DNA of 64,000 bases from Loxodes magnus (lineage: Eukaryota > Ciliophora > Karyorelictea > Loxodida > Loxodidae): positions 1-64,000 of the forward strand of contig CAMPDV010000214.1 in assembly GCA_946699065.1 (NCBI GenBank). The letters are read 5' to 3'. The position numbers were made by a program, and so were the translations under genes. The notes beneath the pieces were generated by a model. It had not been told where the DNA came from. It did no database searches and was given only the letters and a program-made list of their open reading frames with translations. Within the stretch, counting starts at the first letter, position 1. The number at the start of each line of letters is the position of its first letter. Positions 12,706 to 24,560 of the stretch are shown here, one piece after another.

Positions 12706-14812
12706 TCAAGTTTATTGCTCTTCAGAACTAATTTTCTAGTTTAGGCTTTTTTTTTCTTCTAAGTATCTCCTTTCTTGTTCATTTTCAAGCTAACTTTCAT
12801 TTTTTTCTATTTTCTGTTGTCAATCTTCTTCTTCTTCATCTTCGCTATCGTTTTCCTCTTCGTTCCAATCTTCTTCTTCCTCATCATTTTTCATCTAATT
12901 TTGTTGGACATCTTATTCTTTGTTTTCTTGTTTTTATTATTCTTCATTCTCTTCATTAAAATTTTCTATTCTTAGATTTGCTTCTTTTTATTATTTCTCG
13001 TATTGCTCTTCTTCTTTCTCTTGTTATAGAATTTCTCGCCTCCTTTTGATAAACATTTGAATGAATATTTTTATTTATTCATCCACCATTTCTATTTTTT
13101 TCTTAGGAAAAGAGTTTATATATAGTTAATCGTAATTTATTAGTTTCAAAATATCACATTAACCAATTTTGGAGACCAATCATTCTCTTATATCAATGTA
13201 ATATATACATTCCATTACATGTTGGAGAGTGTCATATTCTCCGCATATACAAAAAGGGTTTTCAATAATATAATTTCGATCTTTCAGAGTCTTTCGAAAT
13301 GCGTAAGACTGACTTCTAATCTTATAGATGCAAATTATTTCTTTCAAATATTTTTTGTTTAATTTCGTGTATGTTATTTTGGGGAATTATCTTAGGTTTT
13401 AAAATTGTTCTGTATATATTTATGCAGTAGGCATTCTGCTGAATCTTGAAAGAGCTAATTCAAAATATGTCTTTTTATATTTATGCCTACACATATCTAC
13501 TGAATTAAGTTAAGTTGTTATTGTGCTCTTTATTATCAATTTCTATTTTATAAAATGGGGCCAGTTTCTAAACTTCATCATAATATTGATATCCCTCTTT
13601 ATAATTATTCTCAAACAATATTTCAATAGATGAATAAGGTTGATTTTAGCTTTCATTTCTAATCTTAAAGAAAAACCTGAAATACTTAAGACCATCATGT
13701 GTTTGAATGGCATCCAGTTTAGGTCTACAAAGCATGATTCATTAAACGTATTTCCTGCTGATTAAAAGGCTTTTCTGGCTATTAACCTCATGCTCTTTTC
13801 AATTCTGTTCGAGATTCCATTTATTCCATACTGCACAGTCCAAGGTATTAAGTCCCCACCGTATTCTGCTTTAGGAAGCGTGAACAGTCTACAAAGCATT
13901 TTGAAATTTAAAGGTGTTACGTTTCTATATCTTGATAATGCAAATACTGCCTTTTTAATTGCTGAAAGATAGTTTGCAGCAACGTATTTGCAATGGTTAA
14001 TTAGATTCTTCTTTTGGTGAAGGATCACTCCTAAATATGTGACTTGCTGTTTCTAAATTATTGCTTGGTCTCCTATTTTTAAGTCTAGTTTTGTTTCTTT
14101 GCTTTTCTTTTTTAAAAACTATAACGTTTCGCATTTGGAGACATTTATTTTAAGAAATGTCTAATTGAAAATGGAGTTTGCTTCATTAATAAGTGACTAC
14201 ATATTTTTTTATGAGTTCGATAATAGGATTAAATCGTCAGCTCAACCTCTACAAGTGAACCTATTCTTAAAATTAGCACATCTGAATCCTAATATTTCTC
14301 CTTTGTTTTCTATATGTCTAATGACAATGTCATAGTATAATAATTCAAGCACAGGTCCATGCGAACTTCCTTACATCACTCCATTGCTAAATTTCAATTT
14401 CTAAGAATTTGTTCCGTCTATAATAAAGGAAGTAGTTAAGTTATTATAAAATGATTCTAAAGCCAAGATGAGACCTAGTGGTAATTTGACTCTTCTTAGT
14501 TATTTAAAAAGAATTCTTCTTTCAATAGAATCAAACATTTTCTCTACGTCAATTAAAGTTGCAATCAGTTTAATTTTTCCTTTCGCTTGTTTTCGATAAA
14601 GATCTATGATTTATTGGATCACTCATATTTATTAGGTGGTTTATTTGTTCTTCATAAACCCCATTTAGCTTGAGTGGATTAACTGTCTTTCATAAATTAT
14701 TGAGTAGAGTCTCTTCGTAAGGGCCTTATCATATAATTTCAAAATAGTGTTGATAAGGGAAATAGGGCGTCAGTTTTTTCAATCGTCTTTACTTCCTTTT
14801 TTGAAAATGGGG
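12706..14812 (-). pseudogene. Reverse transcriptase (C-terminal ~700 codons of ORF2)
   Basis: The frame is nearly clean. Motifs: KDDWKNWRPISLINT at the start, LIDVEKMFDSIERR, GVMQGSSHGP, RGWADDLILLS, a thumb with LPKAEYGGDLIPW, and CICGEYDTLQHVMEC. The Trp of WADD is TGA (14242-14244), as are both Trp of DWKNW (14779-14781 and 14770-14772). The Trp at DLNWMPF is TGG (13714-13716), where the other copies have TGA. A 1-nt deletion near 13690 shifts the frame. The C-terminus is a very acidic Glu/Asp/Gln tract before a TGA at 12706-12708. Function as for LINE ORF2; the N-terminal endonuclease is missing. Confidence 0.85.
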
Positions 14813-14829
14813 AGTGTTCTTCAATTTAA
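14813..14829. repeat. Target-site duplication, right copy (17 bp)
   Basis: Exact repeat of 12593-12609 at the truncated 5' end of the RT element. Confidence 0.85.
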
Positions 14830-15813
14830 GACAATAAATCTAATATTATTACTAATCACTTTGCTTATACTACTCTATTTATGAAAGCCAATCAATTTAT
14901 TATACTTTATATAAACTTTTTATAACCAAATAAAGTAGAAAATATTACTAAAATAATCAAAATAAAAGAAAGGCTTTGCTTCATAAATTAGAAGAGCTTA
15001 TTAAAATTGAAAGGTAAATTAACTTAAATAGTTTTAAAAATGATTAAATTAAATAAATTTTAAAATAACTAATTGTTTAATTCTTATTCCTTAAGTTAAA
15101 ATTATATAATATAATTGATATTATTAGCTTGGGATCAAAAATAATAGGCTAATCAATTATTTATATTCACAATTCTTTATTTTTAAATAAATCTACCAAT
15201 TCAATACTCATAAATAAATAACATGTATAGCTAAATTTAAAAAGATTAATAGAGATATTAGATTAAGTCTAAATTCTTTAACTTAAAATATTAATTTCAA
15301 TCTTTTTGCTGTTCTAATATCTTAAATCCATTAATATAAATATGAGTACTTCAATAAATCACTATCTCTAAATTGTTTAAGAATCTTAAAGGAAGATATA
15401 GTTGCTACGAATAAGTAAATTAATGCTTATTAAATTAGTCATATTTAATAAGTAGAGATAAAAAGTAAATATCTAGCTGTTAGTAATTCTAAGGATTCTA
15501 TCGTCTTTTTTCCCTTTAGGTTAACTTAAGGTGAGTTTGTAAGAATGCTTATTTCTAACAGAGCCAAAATATTATGAACATTTTTGTAATGAAAGCTTCT
15601 CAAATTTTAGCTTATATTCGTATTTTTTAGTTTGGAACAACGATTTTTTGCAGAAAAGAAGCTTTTTAACTTAAACATAAACTACTAAGCAAATTTTATT
15701 TCTTGAAAATAAGTAAGGATATAGTAGATTAAACTAAACCATTTTATTTAAATAGATCTGCTTTATTTAGAGCAATCGAATAATTAAAATTATCAATTTA
15801 ATTAAAATAAAAA
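14830..15813. other. Non-genic AT-rich DNA upstream of tRNA-Met
   Basis: No gene recognised. The last ~200 bases resemble 23.48-23.65 kb, the flank of the broken tRNA-Met copy, so they belong to a duplicated segment. Confidence 0.5.
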
Positions 15814-15886
15814 TGCGGTTTGTGAGGATCGAACTCACGACCTTCAGATTATGAGACTGACGCGCTACCGACTGCGCTAAAACCGC
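15814..15886 (-). tRNA. tRNA-Met (CAU), elongator type
   Basis: Complete cloverleaf on the minus strand. The acceptor stem GCGGUUU/AAACCGC is perfectly paired with discriminator A. The D stem is GCGC/GCGC, the anticodon loop is CUCAUAA (anticodon CAU) on stem UCAGU/UCUGA with the usual U-U at the base of the loop, and the T arm is GUGAG-UUCGAUC-CUCAC. No encoded CCA and no intron. A TTTTTATTTT stretch directly downstream would serve as the RNA polymerase III terminator. A disrupted duplicate lies at 23647-23762. Confidence 0.95.
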
Positions 15887-17188
15887 GTTATAAAACTACA
15901 TTTCAAATACTTATAAATCTAATAATCTAACTATAAAAATTAAGAATGCTAATAATTTCTTTAGTTAAAAGATACAAATTATAACTAATTTTCTATATCG
16001 ATTGGTACTCAGAATTATCCAAGTGGTAGGTTTTGAACTACATAATATTTACTAGTTCATAACTTGTAAATCGAGCACCCTAAGGTAATTGAACAATAAT
16101 GTATACATTTTCAAATTTACGTAAATGGACTCACAAAGTCTAGTGAGACCTTATTAAGTGATCATGTCTTATAATAATTATAATTAATATTTGTTTCATA
16201 CTCTAATAGTTAGCAATATTTAATTCATGTCAAAAATTTATTTTCCTGGGATTATACATTTTTGCAAAAGAAACTTTATAGAACCTTATTCTTCTTGATC
16301 CTTTTATCTTCATAATATACCGTTCTCCAGATAGGTTAATTCCAAGTAATTTTCATACTTTTCATTTTGTATTTGTCACTGTTTATAGCAATACCATGCT
16401 TTAAATTAGCTTTCTTCTATTTAGTTTACCTTCTATCTATCGCACAATTAATACTATTAAATCAAATTTTGTCTTAGAATTAGAATTTAATTTTACCTAG
16501 ACTTATCGTTTTTTATATATATAATAAAAATTATTTTAAATCCTTTAATTAGAAATAAAAAAATGGCTGGTACAATATTTTGAATTGTCTGATTTCACCT
16601 CTGGTTTTGGAGATTCCTTGGTTGGATCCAAGATCTTGAAATATATGGGTCTGAAAAATTGTATTATTTTGACAAGGATTTGAAGACTATGATTATGTAG
16701 TTTGCTCTCATTACTCATGATGTTTTCTGTTTACAGAAAATGAAAATAAAAAGATTTCTGTTTGTCCTTTAAAAGACCTTTCAGATAAAGCAGTTAGGTA
16801 AATCTAAGTTATCCTCAAACATTCAAAATTAATTCTACTCTAACCTTTTTGCTTTCAATTGATACTTTTTTATAATAACTTCGTTAAATCTTACATAAAT
16901 TAAAAAAATTCTAACAGAAAGAAACTAAACACCATGTTGCTTACAATTTGATAAATAAGGAGATAATAAATTAATCTATATTAGAATATTAACTAACTAG
17001 AATACTATCCTTACTTAAGGAAAATAGAGATATATAAATAGTATAGCAATATACTCATTTAATGTATATAAATTTATTTACTTTACATAAAGAAATAAAT
17101 AATTGAAAGTATAAAGCTAAAAATATACTATCAAATATATTTAGTTCATATGGTTTATTTAATAAGCAATATTTTTAATTTAATAGGT
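15887..17188. other. Mostly non-genic; possible short coding remnant near 16563-16800
   Basis: The stretch 16563-16800 (plus) is less AT-rich and starts with an A run plus ATGG, like the retroelement 5' ends here. All three frames stay readable if TGA is Trp, so the true frame cannot be decided. A tRNA-sized folding segment at 16004-16080 was examined and not accepted. The rest shows nothing. Confidence 0.3.
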
Positions 17189-18106
17189 TTACTTTTATTA
17201 TGCGCGTCTCCACTTTCCTTCTTTTATGTTATAAATATTCATTATCTTGTCTGAATCAAAAAAATAAATGAAAATATCTTATATAATTGCCTTTGTGTTT
17301 ATATATCTAGGCTCTTTCATTTTTGCTCCATGTCTGATAACTTGTTTGAAATCAAACATATAAGTCGCATCTAAATTACCTCCAGAATTTCATACTAAAC
17401 ACGCCTTTAAATCTTAAACATAAGTTGCACTATTCGAACTTTTTTAAGGAAGTTTGCAAAGTTACAAAACTCACTCATTATGAACTAAATTATTTACTCA
17501 AATCTTATGTGAAGCTTCAGACTCATACCCACCTAAAACTATCAACTAATTGTCATTATAGCATAAACCGAAAGTACTTAAATCAGTTTAAAAGATTTGA
17601 ATATTAGACTTTCTCTAGAAGTTATTTTTTAAGTAGAAAGTTTCATTAGATTTATTACTTGATCCACATATAATAAAAACATGTTCCTTCTAGTCAAATA
17701 TAGTTCTATGGTATATTCTTTTAAACTGATTATCTTTCTATTTAGTTTTCATTTTTTCAAAAATGTAAATTCCTTGTCCAGAAATGAATATCTGAGATGA
17801 GTTTAGCTACTCAATATATCAAGTATCCTTAGCAATCTCCTTTAAGAATTATTTTAGATTTGATTGTTCAATTTAGATGGTTTATTCTGTAGTATGTAGA
17901 TTGCTAGTACTATTATAGATAACTAAACCTTTACTTGAAAAAGTATAAAATTTTATTAAGCGATAATCTAAATTAGCCAAAGCTTCGTATTTTAGAACCA
18001 TAAGAGGTATTTATGAGAAGTAAAGTCCTTCTTAGTTAATCTTTTATTTCTTAGATAGTTTCCTTAAAGCAAGAATTTTAACAGTTTGATTCTACCTTGA
18101 TCACAT
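17189..18106 (-). CDS. Kelch-repeat-like protein, copy 1 (no TGA stop)
   Basis: About 306 in-frame codons without a frameshift. Start ATG 18106 is chosen because the spacing from it to the shared LALRK motif equals that in copy 2. Kelch-like blades are visible: HVFIICGSSNKSNETFYL, then NQLIVLGGYESEASHKIW with NNLVHNEWVLQLCKLP, then ACLVWNSGGNLDATYMFDF. The order strand, Gly-Gly, conserved Tyr/Phe, and Trp about six residues further fits kelch propellers, which bind partner proteins. Four Trp positions shared with copy 2 are TGA in both. Where copy 2 stops at TGA this copy has ACC, and no in-frame TGA follows for over 100 codons. It either ends at the TAA TAA cluster (17195-17200), which would break the Gln rule, or is a pseudogene. 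Confidence 0.6.
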
Positions 18107-18732
18107 AATTTTTTATTAAAGCGAAAGTATTTTAATAATGAAGATATTAAGAAGTTTGGAAATCATTTATTATAAACTTATTTAAATAACTAGTTCAGAA
18201 GCATTAAAACGGCTATATTTATTAGGTATACTCAGTATACAGGAATTCGTTTTTCAAGCTTCAAATATTTACCACTTTTTAGATATTTAGAGTGATCCTA
18301 AAAAGATCTTATGGATTTCAGTGAAATTATTAGCGACAAAAATGCTATAAAATATAGCAAAATTTATATAAAATGGTTTATAAAAATGAGATAAACAAGA
18401 AAAATACGGAACTTAATTATTTCAATACTTATTTAATTATTTTCGTTATAATATGTATAAAATTATTAAAAGCGCTAATTAGATCTTAAGGAAAAGGATA
18501 TATCAGTATATTAAAGTAATTTTTATATTTAAGCATATCAAAGAAGAAGTCTGTGTTAGAACTATTTTTAAGCAAGATAATAAACTATATCAAGATTAAA
18601 TTTTAGATACTTAATTATTGCTTAATCATCATTCATTTTATATTTGATTGACTGTTTCAAGATTTCCTTTATTATTTTTTTATGACTATTAATGCATTTT
18701 AAGCTATTTTAGTCAACTTCAAAAATTAAAAA

Positions 18733-18805
18733 TGGAGAACATGGGTATCGATCCCGTTGCTTCTCGCATGCAAAGCAAGTGCTCTTCCATTTGAGGTAGT
18801 TCCCT
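18733..18805 (-). pseudogene. Degraded tRNA-Ala (UGC)
   Basis: On the minus strand the anticodon arm CUUGC-UUUGCAU-GCGAG (anticodon UGC) and the alanine G3-U70 pair are present. Three defects set it apart from the copy at 46.4 kb: A at position 1 (no pair with C72), a G-to-C change in the D stem, and a C-A mismatch in the T stem. It is probably a non-functional relic or a weak gene. Confidence 0.6.
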
Positions 18806-19009
18806 TTACTATTAATTAAGTTAATTCTTATCTATTAAATTACAGCTACTCTTAGCTAGTTTTAAGTTATTCTATACCAGTATATTTTCCTTTAAACTTT
18901 TTACTTATTTTTATTAATTTAGCTAGTATTTTTACCTAAATCCTTATTAAAAAATCCATGAAATATAAATTATAAAAAGAAGGTAAACAGCTTTTCTAAG
19001 AGAATCAGA

Positions 19010-19310
19010 TTCTATGGATATTGAAAAAAGAGTAGAAACAGATTACTTCTAGAATGAGAGAATTATAATAAGATGTTGATACTGTAAGAGAAAGGAAACT
19101 TTATAAGGCAATACTATTAGCTTAAACTTAAAGCTTAGAAGAAAAAGGCTTTGGAGTAAGCTAAGTAAAATATATTACACACAAGAAGATAAATCTTAAA
19201 GAAAAAAGTAGTACTAAGGATTAGAACTACATGAATCAATAATAGAAGCAAATAACAAATAAATGAAGAAAATGTTAAAAGGAGCTAATATACTCAGGTA
19301 GAGAAATAAA
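19010..19310 (+). mobile_element. Remnant of a zinc-knuckle ORF element (copy 1)
   Basis: Reading TAA/TAG as Gln and TGA as Trp gives a frame with RCWYCKRKE, matching the CWYC start of the zinc knuckles in the 33.5 and 54.2 kb elements. It continues to QYQGLELHESIIEANN and KKMLKGA. The last two blocks recur on the minus strand at 20.9-21.0 kb. The His and last Cys of the knuckle are lost, and no 3' (ATT)n tail remains. Confidence 0.4.
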
Positions 19311-20670
19311 GTATTAATTTATATATTTGTTAACTATTAAAAAATAAGGTAAACTCTATTGATGAATTTCTATTTATTCTTTTAAAGAAAATCAATAATA
19401 ATAATATTTCAAGATGGTAAGATCTATAAAATATGTGATCAACTTCTACTTTATGATTATGGACAGCTATTATCCTGATTTTATAAAAGAGTATCATATC
19501 ATTTATTTAAATACATTCCCTTAATTAAATTACGTTATTGCGTTGATCTATTCCTTAATAAAATATCTTCATTTTAAATTAGCAATAGTTTATATCAAAT
19601 TTTTATGGATATTTTAATGCTTCGAAAGAAAGAAAAGACAAGATAGTAACTATTACGAGTTAGAGAATCATTGCTCGTCTCCATAATTAAATATAGTCTC
19701 ATTACTTACACTGCAATTAAGATAAAGTTCTGCAAGCTAATCTGCTTGAGCTTTGAAGACAAGTTTTTTGGAAATGGTCTCTTTTCTAAAGATGTTAACT
19801 TCTACTTAACTTTCACTCTTCTAACATACGATTTTGTATAAGAAAAGTGAGAAAATCAACTTAAAAAAGAAAAATAAGTTATATGAAATGTAATGAGAAG
19901 AACGGACTTCTAGTAATTGCCATCCTCAATATTATCGTTTTATTCCTTTCTTAATGAAGAAAATATTCAAAGAATATTAAAAAAATAGCTCAATGTCATT
20001 TTATTTACTCTTTATCTTACTCATCTTGGTACTTGAAACTATTTTTGTTAATTCAAATTTTAAACTTCTCGCTTTTGCTATAAAAATAGTCATTTCTAAG
20101 CATGCTAAGCTATAATAAATTTTCTAAGGTTTTACTTAGCCTTCTACATGTATAATTATTTCTGTTTCTATTGGAAATTTATTTTTATTAGTTCAAATGA
20201 ACATTACTAAACTTAAAAGCAAGACACCTTGATAAGACTTAAGAGCTAAAGTTAGAGTTATTTGAGAAGTTTTAAAATAATTGTATGCTGAATGAATAAG
20301 CAAGATCTTATAAATAGGTCTAACTAAAAAATTAAAGAGACAACAAATAGATTAGAGTAAAATGCATAACTGCCTAACTCCTTTAAGAATAGGAAAATAA
20401 CATAGTCATATTCTACTCTTTTGAGTTATTCTATAAAATTTTAGTATTTACTAGAACGACTAGAATAGTAAAGTTTTCGGATTCTTAATTCGATTTTCAG
20501 TCAACTAAAAGTAAGAAGACATTGAATTTAAAAGCAAACTAAAAGTAACTGATTATCTTTTTGAAAAATTTGAAATTAAAGACAAGTTAAGGTAGAACAA
20601 AATCTATGCTAGATAAAAGAAACGTATAAGTAATTTCTTAGAAAAAATAAACTTAAAATATAAGATGAAA
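19311..20670. other. Non-genic DNA between two element remnants
   Basis: No gene recognised. A slightly less AT-rich patch at 19.66-19.90 kb gives no convincing frame on either strand. Confidence 0.45.
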
Positions 20671-21160
20671 TATAATAGTAATAATAATAGCTTAACATTA
20701 TTCCTCTTTTAACGAGATTATCACGGCTTAAGTTAAGTCTAATCGTAATATTGATTGTAAAATCTTTCTTGCAGGCTCCAAAATTGTAGATAACTTTCTT
20801 CTTATTCTTTCTTCTCAGCCCAATCTTAATTTTTCTCTGATAAACAGTCCTCTTTTTGCTCTTTTAAAATTATGTATCCTGTAGCTCCTTTTAACATTTT
20901 CTTCATTATTATGTTATTTGCTTCTGTTATTACTTCATGTCGTTCCATTCCTTAATATAATTTCTTCTATAAATTTTACTTTCTTGCGTATATTGTATTT
21001 GGTTTAATTTACTTAAAATTTTTATTTCCTCCATTCTTTAAGTTTTATTAAATATAGATTATCTTATCAAATATAATTTCCTTTTACAGAATAGCTTCTT
21101 AATTTACTTCTCTACTTATAGTTGAAGATGTTGAATCTCTCTTCTATCTATTTAATTTAT
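20671..21160 (-). mobile_element. Remnant of a zinc-knuckle ORF element (copy 2), with ATT tail
   Basis: On the minus strand the translated blocks YQGMERHEVITEANN and KKMLKGATGY match the remnant at 19.0-19.3 kb. The element ends at 20671-20690 in a degenerate (ATT)n tail, as in the better-preserved relatives at 33.5, 54.2 and 61.0 kb. The 5' end and TSD are not recognisable. Confidence 0.5.
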
Positions 21161-22128
21161 ATGTATACCTCTATGCTTCAAATTTTCTACTAATTTCCTT
21201 TTTAAATGTTTATTCTTTTGTTGTATCTTTGCCAAAGTTTATAATAAGATTCTTATTTTTTGTTTTAATTCTATTATTTAAATTTTTAAGATCTGATTCT
21301 CCAAGAATGTTTGCTATATTTCATTTTAGGGTTCGCGTTTAAGACTATTTAATGCTTTCCTTTCTAAGAAAATTAATCCTTTTTTATATCATAATTTGGA
21401 CATTCAAAGAATTTCAAATTTCTAAGATTTATAAGCAAAATATTAATTTATGCTTGATTAAATATAAAAACAGATAGAAATACTCAAATATAAAAATGAG
21501 CAAATATTTATGGTTATATCAGTATACCTGAGTAAGTAAATAAAAAAAGGAAATAAAGATCTATAAAGATAAATCAATTAACTGCTCTTTAATAACTATG
21601 AAATCTAAAAAATTTGGCAAGAAAAAAGATAAAATTAAGTTTATAGTTTTAGGAGAGAGTCTTAAAAACCCCCCAAATCTTATATCTGCATTCTCAAAAC
21701 TAAAAAATAGCATAGAACTTCGTTAGTCTGCTATCCTTATTTATAATATATTTAAATATTGAAATCTATATTCAGATAAAAATAAATATATTTATAGTTT
21801 AAATAATTTTTCATTATCAAATAAAATAAAAAGGATTCAAATGAATAAAAACTATTATCTAGGAATATTAATTTTCTAGTCTTAGTTAGTAAATAATAGC
21901 TATATTTAATTTTTATATTAGAAGCAAAATTAATTTTATTGGAAGTGCAAAATAATGAACATCGTCTATTTTAAGGATGACTGTTCAAACACTAAAATTT
22001 AAAATTTCTTGATAGTTTGATTTAAATTATAGCTTCATTATGTCTTAAATAGTTGCTATTTATTTTCTTATAGCAAGTTTTATATTTTATTGGTTGACTA
22101 AAATTTCGTTAAATAAAACAAATAAAAA
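21161..22128. other. Non-genic AT-rich DNA upstream of kelch copy 2
   Basis: No coding feature recognised. The stretch just before 22129 is A-rich (AAATAAAAAATGG), similar to the start context of other genes here. Confidence 0.5.
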
Positions 22129-23127
22129 ATGGAAACTAAATAAGCTTATATTACTAAAGTTCTTGCTTTAAGAAAGTTTTGTAAGACAAAATAAAGTAAA
22201 TAAGAAGCCTTTTGCTTTTAAAAAATACCTCTTATGGTTCTAAAATACGAAGCTTTGGCCAATTTCTAGTATAGTTGGAATTAATTTTATACTTTTTCAA
22301 GTGTTGGATTAATTATTTATAATCGCATTTCATAAAATCATAAGACAGAATCTAATGTTACCTTTAAATTGTCAGAAAGAAATGAAACATCTTAGCTTTC
22401 TTAGAAAGCGAAACAAAGTTTAACTTCATAACAAGATCAATTAACTGAAGAAGGGAAATAGTAATTATTTTAGCATTTTTAGCATTTTTAATAGTGAATT
22501 GAACAACTAAATTCAACTTAGTTAATTATTTCTGGATAGGGAATTTACACTTTTGAAAAAATGCAAATCAAACTAAGAGATAAACAATTTAAAAGATAAT
22601 AGCATAGAACTATATTTGACTAGAAGGAACATGTTTTTATTATATGTGGATCAAGTAATAAAATTAATGAAACTTTGTACTTAAAAAATAACTTCTAGAG
22701 AAAATCTAATATTAAAGAATTTTAAACTAATTTAAGTACTTTCGGATTATGTTATAATAATAACTAGTTGACTACTTTAGGTGGATTTGACTCTAATGCT
22801 TCATATAAAATTTGAATAAACAATTTAGTTCATAATGAGTGAGTTTTGTAATCTTGCAAGCTTCCAAAAAGAAGTTCGAGTAGTGCAAATTATATTTAAG
22901 ATTTAAAGGCGTGTTTAGTGTGAAACTCTGGAGGTAGTTTAGATGCGACTTATATGTTTGATTTTAAAGAAATATCCAAACATGGAGAGAAAATGGATTA
23001 GCCAAATTATGTGAACACAAAGCCAATTTAATTAGGTATATTCATTTATTTTTTTAACTCTAGCAAGATAATGAATATTTATAGTATCAAGAACGGAAAA
23101 TGGAATAAAGTAGAAGATAAGCAATGA
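22129..23127 (+). CDS. Kelch-repeat-like protein, copy 2
   Basis: A 332-codon frame from ATG 22129 (AAAAAATGG context) to TGA 23125-23127 with no frameshift. It is an inverted paralogue of copy 1, sharing LALRK, PLMVLKYEALAN, RTIFDQKEHVFIICGSSNK, TTLGGFDSNASYKIW and ACLVWNSGGSLDATYMFDF. These form kelch-like blades (strand, Gly-Gly, Tyr, Trp), suggesting a small beta-propeller for protein binding; the partner is unknown. TGA codes Trp at least four times inside the frame (QQWIEQLN, YKIW, NEWVLQ, LVWNSGG), yet TGA also ends it. Copies 1 and 2 point away from each other across 4 kb. Confidence 0.75.
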
Positions 23128-23646
23128 TTTTAATATAATATTAAGACTTAAATAAATATATCTTACTAAATAGATAAAAAGTATTTCTTCATTTTGTGTT
23201 AAATGTTTATCTATTATGATTTATGATGCATTATAGTGACAACTATAGCTTTATTTTAAAAATATCCTAAAGTTTATACTTTAAAAATTTAAAAATTATT
23301 TGTAAATAAATTTTTTTGAAGTTCATTTCCTACAAACCCAAAATATTATAAACCTTTTTGTAGTTAAGTTTTCAAAATTGTTTGCTAGATTCTTTATCTT
23401 AAGTTTAAAATTAACTAGAAATTGTTTTTTAGACATTTCTATTCTAACTTATAGTCTAAAAAAATAATTTTCAGATTTAGAAACCTAAAAAGAAACTAAA
23501 TTATTTAATTTTGTACAGTTAAGAAAAAATATTTGTTTAGAAATAAGTATGAATATGGATTATTAAACTAAAAGACTAACTTATTTTATTTAGGCTTATA
23601 TAGAATAATTTATTTATTAATATTATCAACTTAATTAAGATAAAAA
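23128..23646. other. Non-genic; flank duplicated with 15.6-15.8 kb
   Basis: No gene. The last ~170 bases align with the region before the intact tRNA-Met, in the same orientation, so the tRNA was duplicated with its flanks. Confidence 0.5.
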
Positions 23647-23762
23647 TGCGCTTTGTGAGGATCGAACTCACGACCTTCAGATTATTTTTTCGTTATTATT
23701 TTTATCGATTCAGTTGAGACTGACGCGCTGAATTTTTGTCCGATTACGCTAAAAAAAACGCA
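23647..23762 (-). pseudogene. tRNA-Met copy interrupted by two insertions
   Basis: The T arm (GUGAGUUCGAUCCUCAC), anticodon-stem halves, D-stem core and acceptor (GCGUUUU/AAAGCGC) of the tRNA-Met at 15814-15886 are all present. About 30 extra bases (around 23686-23715) split the anticodon between C34 and A35, and about 10 bases (around 23731-23740) sit in the D loop. Neither is at the canonical intron position 37/38. The insertions are T-rich on the plus strand. It is a pseudogene unless the extra bases are removed at the DNA or RNA level. Confidence 0.8.
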
Positions 23763-24560
23763 ATAAAATTATATTTAAACTATATATATTTCTTATAATA
23801 TAACTATAAAAAAGCAATCAATATCATATTAGCTAAAAGAACAAAATGTATATAATATAAATAATCTATTACAGTTGCTCTTCCTTTAATAGGTTCAGCA
23901 CTATTTTTTATATAATACTAAGGTAAAAATGCTTTTATTTTAATTTTATTTTGCTTAATTTTTATTTATCTTACTCTTCTACTTCTTGACATCATATTTC
24001 TTTTTTCACATTAAGTAGTCTTTAAAGCATACTAGAAAGCGCACTCTTTTAATACCTATAGCATTTCCTTACATATTAGACTTGTAGAAATCCCTTAAAG
24101 GAGTTTGAGGTTATGAGAAGAATTAAAAACTATCTAAAAATGTAAATAAAGATAGTTCCTTTTTCATTTAATTAATTCTTTTCTCATATAATTTCTTAAA
24201 ACTTACATAAACTAATGCTTTCTTTAATAAAATAGCTAAAATAACTTAGGAATTTTCCTTAGATCTATATTAAAATAAAGAAAGTAATAATAAATAAACT
24301 ATTCTGAATATTTTAAATAAACACAAAATTTGAAAGGTTAATATAAAAATTTGGAATTAAGTGGAATATAATCGTTACTGTAAAGGAAATAAAACATCTA
24401 AATAGTATAGGAATATAACATAAGTATATTAACAATTATTTAATTTAAATACTTTTTTAAGCAAATACCTATCTAATTATAAATTACCTTTATTTAAATT
24501 ATTAAATTGTATCTCCTTTAGTAAACGTTATCTTTAATCTGTTTTATCAATGCTTTATTA
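23763..24560. other. Non-genic AT-rich DNA
   Basis: The first ~100 bases continue the tRNA-Met duplication; nothing else recognised. Confidence 0.5.

Larger units (their letters stand above)
12610..14812 (-). mobile_element. 5'-truncated non-LTR retrotransposon insertion
   Basis: A 2.2-kb insertion between perfect 17-bp direct repeats. On the minus strand it begins inside the RT domain (PIFKKGSKDDW), runs through the RT and the C-terminal Cys/His domain, and ends in a 3' UTR with an 11-bp hairpin and a TTTAAA-type tail. 5' truncation with a TSD is the signature of target-primed reverse transcription. It has a single clear frameshift, so it is younger than the 4.8-11.3 kb copy. Its 3' UTR resembles that of the RT fragment at 53.2-54.2 kb, so the two belong to one family. 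Confidence 0.85.

Noticed and set aside
12775..12975. Plus-strand Phe/Ile/Leu-rich frame that looks like a membrane protein
   Set aside because: It is the antisense of the acidic C-terminus of the minus-strand RT ORF.
16004..16080. tRNA-sized segment with acceptor-like GGTACTC/GAGCACC and a D-arm-like TCCAAGTGGTAGG
   Set aside because: The anticodon loop would be 16 nt and the T arm is too short to form. Recorded as a possible worn tRNA pseudogene only.
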